NCBI GenBank assembly: GCA_964548585.1
Contig: CAZJRS010000103.1
Span: 1-9,303 of the forward strand
Length of the DNA: 9,303 bases
Origin: Methanocella_A sp964548585
GTDB taxonomy: Archaea > Halobacteriota > Methanocellia > Methanocellales > Methanocellaceae
Direction: 5' to 3'
Shown piece after piece: positions 5,281 through 9,303 of this stretch. The position numbers and the translations under genes were made by a program. Numbering within the stretch: the first letter of the stretch is position 1; the number at the start of each line of letters is the position of its first letter. Below the pieces are notes generated by a model. The model had not been told where the DNA came from, searched no databases, and saw only the letters and a list, made by a program, of their open reading frames with translations.

Positions 5281-5929
5281 ACTCTGGATGATGGCAAAAA
5301 GAGTACTGACCATCGCCAGACTGGAGGATGTGCTTAGTACCCTCGCTGTCATGCACGACAATGACCCGGCTATCGCCGGGTGAGCCCGGCTTGAAGGGTT
5401 CATAACGCTTCAGGAGTTCTCCGGCTTCCTCCAGTTCGCAGATACTCCGCGACACCAGCGCCTGTGCGAGGATCGCCAGATCGCCTGTATCCGAACTGCC
5501 TGCAGCAAGCCCGTCACACTCGTACTGCTCTAACTTTCCAGCTTCCAGGCGAAACGGGTAAGTACGACAGATGTGCGGACGGACATCATAAATCGTACAG
5601 CGGCCCTCATCCAGAAAAACACAGTCGCCATTCGGCTTCCTGCGAAGCACCCACTCAAAGGCATGCCTGAATCCATTCGCATCAAAATCGTCGCTCTCTG
5701 GCGGCCGTGCCACCTCAAACCAGGATTTCCCGGAAGCTGCCATGATATTACGGACTTCCCCGGGAAAGACCGCGACCACGTTATCTCCGCATGCCGCACG
5801 ACAGCACCCGGCACAGCGTTTACAGGAAAAACGTGCTTCAAAAAGTTCACTGACAAGTGCCTGTACGTCGACAGTACGAGCCTCCGCCAGCTCTGCATCT
5901 AATCTGCTGATCTCTTCACTCAGGCTCAT
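5279..5929 (-). CDS. YkgJ-family cysteine-cluster protein, coupled to guaAA
   Basis: 216 aa, with the YkgJ (PF03692) pattern complete. CKRCAGCC gives Cys36, 39, 42 and 43, closely followed by Cys47. GDCVFL holds Cys103, and CTIYDVRPHICRTYPF holds Cys111 and Cys121. Residues 1-31 look like a helical, acidic N-terminal extension. Beyond the core lies a C-terminal region of about 90 residues with Cys138, Cys164 and Cys212 and no recognised motif. Predicted to bind zinc or iron, or an Fe-S cluster; its function is not established. The ATG start (5927-5929) overlaps the TGA of guaAA in ATGA, so the two are almost certainly one operon with coupled translation. It is only distantly similar to the 172-aa YkgJ protein at 4152-4670. 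Confidence 0.87.
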   Translation of the reverse strand: MSLSEEISRLDAELAEARTVDVQALVSELFEARFSCKRCAGCCRAACGDNVVAVFPGEVRNIMAASGKSWFEVARPPESDDFDANGFRHAFEWVLRRKPNGDCVFLDEGRCTIYDVRPHICRTYPFRLEAGKLEQYECDGLAAGSSDTGDLAILAQALVSRSICELEEAGELLKRYEPFKPGSPGDSRVIVVHDSEGTKHILQSGDGQYSFCHHPE

Positions 5930-6495
5930 TGATGCTGCTTACACACCTCTAGGAAGTTCTGGAGCAACAGGATACCCTTCTCCGTATGTGATACTTCCGG
6001 GTGCCACTGTACTCCGAACAGTGGCTTAGACTTATGGCGCATAGCCTCGATATCGCAGATATTAGACTTCGCCAAGATGACAAAATCAGGGGGCAACACA
6101 GATACTTCATCCTGGTGGGAAGCCCATACCACTGTCTTCGGCCCGATACCTTTCAGGATGTCATCCTCGTCGACGATGTCTATGTCGACTCTGGCAAACC
6201 CGCCAAACTTGCCAGTCCTGAGCTCGCCGCCATAGGCCTTTGCCATCAGCTGGTGGCCGAGACATATGCCTAATATTGGTTTATCGATATTAATGAGGCT
6301 TTCTCCGTTGCCCGCCCTGTCCATGGTCGGGCCGCCGCTGAACACCAGCCCGTCAGGGCTCTGATTCAAGATATCCTCCACCGAGGAGGTGTTAGAGACG
6401 AGCTTCGCGTCCATACCCAGGTCCCTGAGAGACCTGTGGATCAGGTGGCACGTCTGCCCGTAGTTATTGATGACCAGCAGCTTCAGCTTATCCAT
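5926..6495 (-). CDS. guaAA: GMP synthase glutaminase subunit (GuaA-A)
   Basis: 189 aa class-I glutamine amidotransferase, the stand-alone archaeal form. It hydrolyses glutamine and passes ammonia to the separate ATP-pyrophosphatase subunit (GuaA-B), which turns XMP into GMP in the cytoplasm. That partner is not in this window. The family start LLVINNYGQTCHLIHRSLRD is followed by the oxyanion region GLVFSGGP (49-56). The nucleophile elbow ILGICLGHQ has catalytic Cys78, and GVQWHPEVSHTE has His165 and Glu167. The length matches the family. The open frame extends upstream to 6567, but the start is set at ATG 6493-6495. Family members begin at MDKLKLLVINNYG, and a TATA-like box sits about 26 nt before it. 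A YkgJ-type gene overlaps the 3' end. Confidence 0.95.
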   Translation of the reverse strand: MDKLKLLVINNYGQTCHLIHRSLRDLGMDAKLVSNTSSVEDILNQSPDGLVFSGGPTMDRAGNGESLINIDKPILGICLGHQLMAKAYGGELRTGKFGGFARVDIDIVDEDDILKGIGPKTVVWASHQDEVSVLPPDFVILAKSNICDIEAMRHKSKPLFGVQWHPEVSHTEKGILLLQNFLEVCKQHQ

Positions 6496-6517
6496 GTTTG
6501 ACTGATAATGTAATTGA

Positions 6518-6525
6518 ATATATAA
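6518..6525 (-). promoter_or_regulatory. TATA-like box of the guaAA operon
   Basis: The minus strand reads ttatatat, centred about 26 nt before the ATG at 6495, with no ribosome site between. This supports both the chosen start and a leaderless transcript. Confidence 0.6.
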
Positions 6526-6571
6526 GATTTTTCTGGGCAAGCCCGCAGAAATCACTACAGATATCATTTAC

Positions 6572-6847
6572 CACAGAGACTTTTTACCACAAAGGACACA
6601 GAGAACCACACAGAGACACAGAGAATAAATATGGGTTACCCGGAATGACTGTTATAATTTTAGGATAGGCCTCCTGTACCCCAATTGCGTCAGCTCGGAT
6701 TTAACATAAAATCTTAATGTTACCAAGAGTTTGCTATCTAACCATAAATTTTTTAAATCTCTGTGTCTCTGTGTAGTTCTCTGTGTCCTTTGTGGTAAAA
6801 AGTCTCTGTGTCTCTGTGTGGTTCTCTGTGCCCTTTGTGGTTTTTTA
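6572..6847. repeat. long inverted/tandem repeat element rich in CACAGAGA units
   Basis: The left arm (6572-6624) is the reverse complement of 6758-6810 over 53 bp with one mismatch. The right side carries a second, directly repeated unit of about 45 bp (6758-6802 and 6803-6847, both starting tctctgtgtctctgtgt). The core of about 130 bp (6625-6757) is A/T-rich and encodes nothing evident. A transcript would fold into a very long hairpin. CACAGAGA / CCACAAAGG interspersed repeats occur in many prokaryotic genomes (general knowledge). No transposase is present. The right end runs to the stop codon of the AbiEi-like gene and may have supplied its last codons. Confidence 0.85.
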
Positions 6848-7858
6848 AGCGGTTGTGTCTTTGTAGTGAATAGGGCTTGCCGGCATTTTCTTGTATAACG
6901 CAGCGATGACCTTGGCTGATGCGGCGCCGTAGACTCCGAGGCCGGCGAGGTCGAGGATGGTTTGTTCGGGCGATACGACCCGGATGTCGTCGATGGTGTA
7001 CAGGTCATCCATTTCCCTGTCGGGGCAGTATACCTGGAAGCTTACTCCGTCGCCTTCGCCGAGCAGGCTTTTTACTACCAGGCCGGCGTTTTCGTCGGCG
7101 TAGATCTGGATGCAGCCACCGGTGGCGGTGCCTTCCAGGTACAGGTCGGCGGCGGTAAACAGTGCGCAGGCAGACTGGGGGATGATGCCGGATACGTTTC
7201 GGTATAACTCATATAACGCATCATGTTCGTCTTTATACGCGCTCTTGAACTCCAGGCAGCGCAGGCTGTTGACCGGCCTTTCCCATACAACGTATTCGAA
7301 TAGCTTATCCAGGCTGGTGAGGCGGACTTTTTTTCCTTCTTCCTTGAACGCGCCGATTTCGATCAGCTTCTTAATCACAGCCCTGGTCCAGGGGTAGGAG
7401 ACGCCTGTCTGCACAGACGCCTGGTTCATGGTGGCCTCTTCCGTTTTAATGAAGTAACAGACCACTTTCCAGGATCCCGGGGACGTGATCTTCACATCTC
7501 CGGCTGCTACGCCACGGGGTTTGCCTGTGGGGAGCTTCTGGAATGCTCCTCCCATCTTAAAGAGCGCTGCTTTCGCATCCGGGGTCATCGCCGGAGCATA
7601 GAGTTTTACGACTACTTTTTTGCCTTCGAACCGCTGACCGATCGTCTTGGCGTACAGGCTCAGCTTAGCCGCCGTCTGCATGGTAGCCCGGGTCAGCTTA
7701 ATTCCCACGAAAAAAACAATAGATTCCTGCTCGATGATCAGCTCGTAGGTATCCCCATCATAGCTCACCGTCTCGATGGCTGCCGATGGGTGATCCCTCC
7801 GTAGCAGATCGATGACCGCCTGCACTTTCGGGTTGCCCGGCTGGTTCTTCAGGCTCAT
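6845..7858 (-). CDS. AbiEi-like antitoxin / winged-helix regulator (type IV TA family), orphan
   Basis: 337 aa. An N-terminal alpha/beta domain (about 10-105) has YDGDTYELIIEQES, VFFVGIKL and KVVVKLYAPAMTPDAKAAL. This resembles the nuclease-like fold that precedes the DNA-binding part in AbiEi_2-type proteins (PF09952/COG4861). A winged helix follows at about 124-185 (MNQASVQTGVSYPWTRAVIK, then LIEIGAFKEEGKKVRLTS). The C-terminal AbiEi-like region runs from about 195 to 325 and includes TAADLYLEG and the hallmark DDIRVVSPEQTILDLAGLG. AbiEi proteins repress the operon of a nucleotidyltransferase toxin, AbiEii; none is visible beside this gene, so it may be a lone regulator. A palindrome lies between its TATA-like box and start, suggesting autoregulation. 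The last codons (YKDTTA) run into the 6572-6847 repeat. Family placement is from motif memory, not a search. Confidence 0.68.
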   Translation of the reverse strand: MSLKNQPGNPKVQAVIDLLRRDHPSAAIETVSYDGDTYELIIEQESIVFFVGIKLTRATMQTAAKLSLYAKTIGQRFEGKKVVVKLYAPAMTPDAKAALFKMGGAFQKLPTGKPRGVAAGDVKITSPGSWKVVCYFIKTEEATMNQASVQTGVSYPWTRAVIKKLIEIGAFKEEGKKVRLTSLDKLFEYVVWERPVNSLRCLEFKSAYKDEHDALYELYRNVSGIIPQSACALFTAADLYLEGTATGGCIQIYADENAGLVVKSLLGEGDGVSFQVYCPDREMDDLYTIDDIRVVSPEQTILDLAGLGVYGAASAKVIAALYKKMPASPIHYKDTTA

Positions 7859-7861
7859 TAA

Positions 7862-7877
7862 GGGGCCTTATGGCCCC
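7862..7877. promoter_or_regulatory. perfect palindrome at the AbiEi-like gene start (candidate operator)
   Basis: ggggcc-ttat-ggcccc is a perfect 6-bp inverted repeat with a 4-nt centre, placed between the TATA-like box (7882-7889) and the ATG (7856-7858). A winged-helix protein binding here would block transcription initiation. It could instead act as an RNA hairpin. Confidence 0.45.
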
Positions 7878-7881
7878 AGAG

Positions 7882-7889
7882 AATATAAA
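7882..7889 (-). promoter_or_regulatory. TATA-like box of the AbiEi-like gene
   Basis: The minus strand reads tttatatt, centred about 27 nt upstream of the start at 7858. There is no Shine-Dalgarno, so the transcript is probably leaderless. Confidence 0.55.
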
Positions 7890-7920
7890 TATCTTTCATA
7901 TTGTAGGAGCCTTCGGCTCA

Positions 7921-8090
7921 TGTGTAAACGCAGTTTAAAGAAAGGATCGCACCTTGCCGGAAGGGTTGATACCGGCGCGCATGGGCACCTGGCAGAGGGA
8001 TATTTCCTGGCCAGGTGCAGGGCGTATCACTATCTGCCCGGCAAATGCATGTACGATCAACTATCCAGTGTATATTCTATGCTTTACGCA
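7921..8090. other. nested-stem structured region (possible ncRNA, 3'UTR or decayed hairpin element)
   Basis: Five complementary segment pairs are nested in order. 7921-7932 pairs with 8080-8090 (11 pairs with one bulge and one G-U). 7945-7949 pairs with 8054-8058 (gatcg/cgatc), and 7954-7960 with 8038-8044 (ttgccgg/ccggcaa). 7967-7972 pairs with 8024-8029 (tgatac/gtatca), and 7985-7993 with 8010-8018 (gcacctggc/gccaggtgc). The whole forms one long interrupted hairpin of about 170 nt. It fills most of the gap between the secreted-protein gene and the AbiEi-like gene, and overlaps the former's stop codon. A small extra hairpin, gagcc-ttc-ggctc, lies at 7907-7919. No protein is evident here. The transcribed strand is unknown. 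Confidence 0.5.
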
Positions 8091-8500
8091 CCGAACATCC
8101 TTGTCGGCTTAAACTTAGGCATGCCCGCTTTGAAATTTGTGCTACCCAGTTTGTCCCAGGGTCCCGTAGATGTGATCGGCGCTATGCCCGCCGCATCATA
8201 CCCCGGCATCGAATAGCTGCTCATCGACGGGATAGGCACGTTCGGTATTGCGAGTCCTGCCATGGACGGATACCCGAAGCCTTGTGCCTGCATTGGTGTC
8301 ATCAGCCCTCCGGTACTCGTACTCGGTACTGCTGCCTCCGGAACATCTCCTCCTGTCATACCACTACTGGCTGCCAGAATCCGCACATCCGTACCCTCCG
8401 GCGGTGCCTGTCCCTCCATGTAGATGGCTCCGGCACTCGTCGCTAACAGCGGCAGTACCAGAAGTACAACGCATAAAACTTTTAGTATATTTAACCTCAC
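8084..8500 (-). CDS. small secreted protein of low complexity, function unknown
   Basis: 138-aa precursor starting at GTG (8498-8500). A strong Shine-Dalgarno, AGGAGGG (8507-8513), sits 6 nt upstream, which fixes the start and sets this gene apart from its leaderless neighbours. Residues 1-25 are a clear signal peptide (MRLNILK, a hydrophobic run, then TSAGA). The mature part is rich in Met, Pro, Gly, Ser and Ala, with repeated IPSM/YSMPGY-like turns (VPIPSMSSYSMPGY at about 88-101). It has no cysteine, few charged residues and no recognised domain. It is probably a disordered cell-surface or exocellular protein. It could be a species-specific gene; codon use looks normal and the frame is intact. 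Confidence 0.72.
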   Translation of the reverse strand: MRLNILKVLCVVLLVLPLLATSAGAIYMEGQAPPEGTDVRILAASSGMTGGDVPEAAVPSTSTGGLMTPMQAQGFGYPSMAGLAIPNVPIPSMSSYSMPGYDAAGIAPITSTGPWDKLGSTNFKAGMPKFKPTRMFGA

Positions 8501-8841
8501 CTCATACCCTCCTATATGATTACTTATGGCTCAAATATAATCATTTGTTTATTATAAAATAAAGTTTATTATAACTACGAACGGGGTTGAAGTTATTATT
8601 CCTCAGGTTGATGCCCTTAACGAGCTCAGTCTTGACTAGATTTTATTGTAAATGGTGTGAAAAAGTATGGCCCCAGCTTCTTTATAATCAAACGCAAAGA
8701 CGCCACAAGTCGGGTGATGATCGGGATCCTGGTCAGGTATAAGCTATGATAAACGTGATCGATCGCTACGCTGTGCCAGATATGACCGATAAACAGAATA
8801 CAGGTACCAGCCCTTGCTAATGAACGACTCAACAATACGAA
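8501..8841. other. intergenic stretch without a convincing gene
   Basis: The A/T-rich part (8530-8580) probably holds the promoter of the secreted-protein gene, but no single TATA-like box stands out. At 8760-8778 is cgatcgctacgctgtgcca, nearly identical to the ends of the palindromic element at 8842-9067. The string caaacgcaaagacgcc (8689-8704) resembles common interspersed repeats. An 82-codon minus-strand frame here runs into the palindrome and is not protein-like. Confidence 0.5.
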
Positions 8842-9067
8842 CGCTGCGCTGTGCCAGTGCCACACAGATCTCACAGATTAATCTGGATTCCACGGATTAA
8901 AACTAATTTCACTGATGGAGTCGATTTCACAGATTAATAGTCTATTCAGTTTAATTGATCACTCCTCGGGACGAATCTGTGTAATCAACCTCATCCGTGA
9001 TATCGGAAAAAATCTGTGCAATCCAAAGTAATCTGTGAGATCTGTGTGGCACAGGCACAGCGCAGCG
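8842..9067. repeat. 226-bp imperfect palindromic element with 39-bp near-perfect terminal inverted repeats
   Basis: Positions 8842-8880 and 9029-9067 are reverse complements over 39 bp with a single mismatch. Complementarity continues inward at lower identity. About 8881-8935 aligns with the reverse complement of about 8973-9028, sharing tggatt, cacggatt/cacagatt and cacagatt blocks. Only some 35-40 bp are left as a loop (around 8936-8972). The internal ATCTGTG/CACAGATT units are themselves repetitive. The whole could fold into a hairpin of about 95-bp arms. There is no open frame and no transposase, so it is either a non-autonomous mobile element or a REP-like hairpin. Confidence 0.85.
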
Positions 9068-9303
9068 ATCGTTCACCTTCCCAGGTTCATATACACCAGG
9101 ACTCACCGGGAACATCAACAAAAGTTTTTCATGAGACGCAAAAGCAAATAAGGTTCATCCATCTCTCAAGGCTTGCGTTTTAAACTCAAATCTTTGCGGA
9201 TTTGCATTTGAAATACCAGTTTTTGAGCAGAGATTTAATGATTTTAAAAATACTTTCACCGCGCTTCGAAGTGCCTTATATACGATACTGCTCAACTGTA
9301 ATT
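9068..9303. other. non-coding right edge with small hairpins and a TATA-like box
   Basis: No convincing gene was seen. A weak pair, acgcaa (9136-9141) and ttgcgt (9173-9178), and a small hairpin, caaatc-tttgcg-gatttg (9187-9204), are present. Near the end, gcgcttcgaagtgc (9261-9274) is an almost perfect palindrome directly before ttatatac (9276-9283). By the spacing seen elsewhere in the window, that TATA-like box would serve a plus-strand gene beginning just past the window edge. Confidence 0.35.

Noticed and set aside
6496..6567. N-terminal extension of guaAA by 24 codons
   Set aside because: It contains the TATA-like box, and the family starts at MDKLKLLVINNYG.
6758..6847. CRISPR-like direct repeats
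   Set aside because: There are only two units, with no unique spacer between them, and a reverse-complement copy lies at 6572-6624, so it is an interspersed inverted repeat.
6962..7207. plus-strand frames opposite the AbiEi-like gene
   Set aside because: Low-complexity or arginine-rich translations, no start signals, fully overlapped by a family-like gene.
7921..8090. tRNA or known riboswitch
   Set aside because: There is no cloverleaf, T-loop or CCA-type end, and no recognisable riboswitch core; the stems nest as one long hairpin.
8626..8874. 82-codon minus-strand frame
   Set aside because: Its start lies inside the 39-bp terminal repeat, it has no ribosome site or TATA-like box at good spacing, and its translation has no domain-like pattern.
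8842..9067. complete insertion sequence
   Set aside because: Terminal inverted repeats are present, but the interior is itself palindromic and has no open frame for a transposase.

Overview
The window looks like a euryarchaeal chromosome, most likely a methanogen of the Methanocella/Methanosarcina type. This is inferred from several features. GMP synthase is split, with a stand-alone glutaminase subunit of 189 aa. There is a COG1031-type radical SAM/helix-hairpin-helix protein, a family I know mainly from archaea. TATA-like boxes lie about 22-33 nt upstream of several start codons with no Shine-Dalgarno between, which suggests leaderless archaeal transcripts. No rRNA, tRNA, CRISPR array, transposase or phage gene was seen, and genus-level assignment is not secure.

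Region 1 (1-1208, minus strand): two tandem paralogous small multi-pass membrane proteins, each with conspicuous palindromes around its promoter or end. Region 2 (1209-2885, plus): the radical SAM protein, divergent from the membrane genes. Region 3 (2969-4015, plus): an exported type-1 copper cupredoxin, then a lipoprotein cupredoxin-like protein that has lost its copper-ligand cysteine, then a two-helix membrane protein overlapping it by ATGA. This looks like a small cell-surface redox or metal module of unknown function.

Region 4 (4152-6495): a YkgJ-type cysteine-cluster protein (plus), ending 4 bp from a convergent peroxiredoxin-like gene (minus). Upstream of that is a two-gene minus-strand operon, guaAA followed by a second YkgJ-type protein, overlapping by ATGA. 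Region 5 (6572-8500): a long repeat/inverted-repeat element, an AbiEi-like antitoxin/regulator without a visible toxin partner, a non-coding stretch with a nested stem structure, and a small secreted protein of low complexity. Region 6 (8501-9303): no convincing gene. It holds a 226-bp, nearly full-length imperfect palindrome with almost perfect 39-bp ends, plus a further copy of its end sequence upstream.

Most proteins fall in recognisable families. The strongest candidates for something undescribed are the surface cupredoxin / Cys-less cupredoxin / small membrane protein cassette and the family of long hairpin-forming elements (6572-6847, 7921-8090, 8842-9067). No complete known defence or mobile system is visible.
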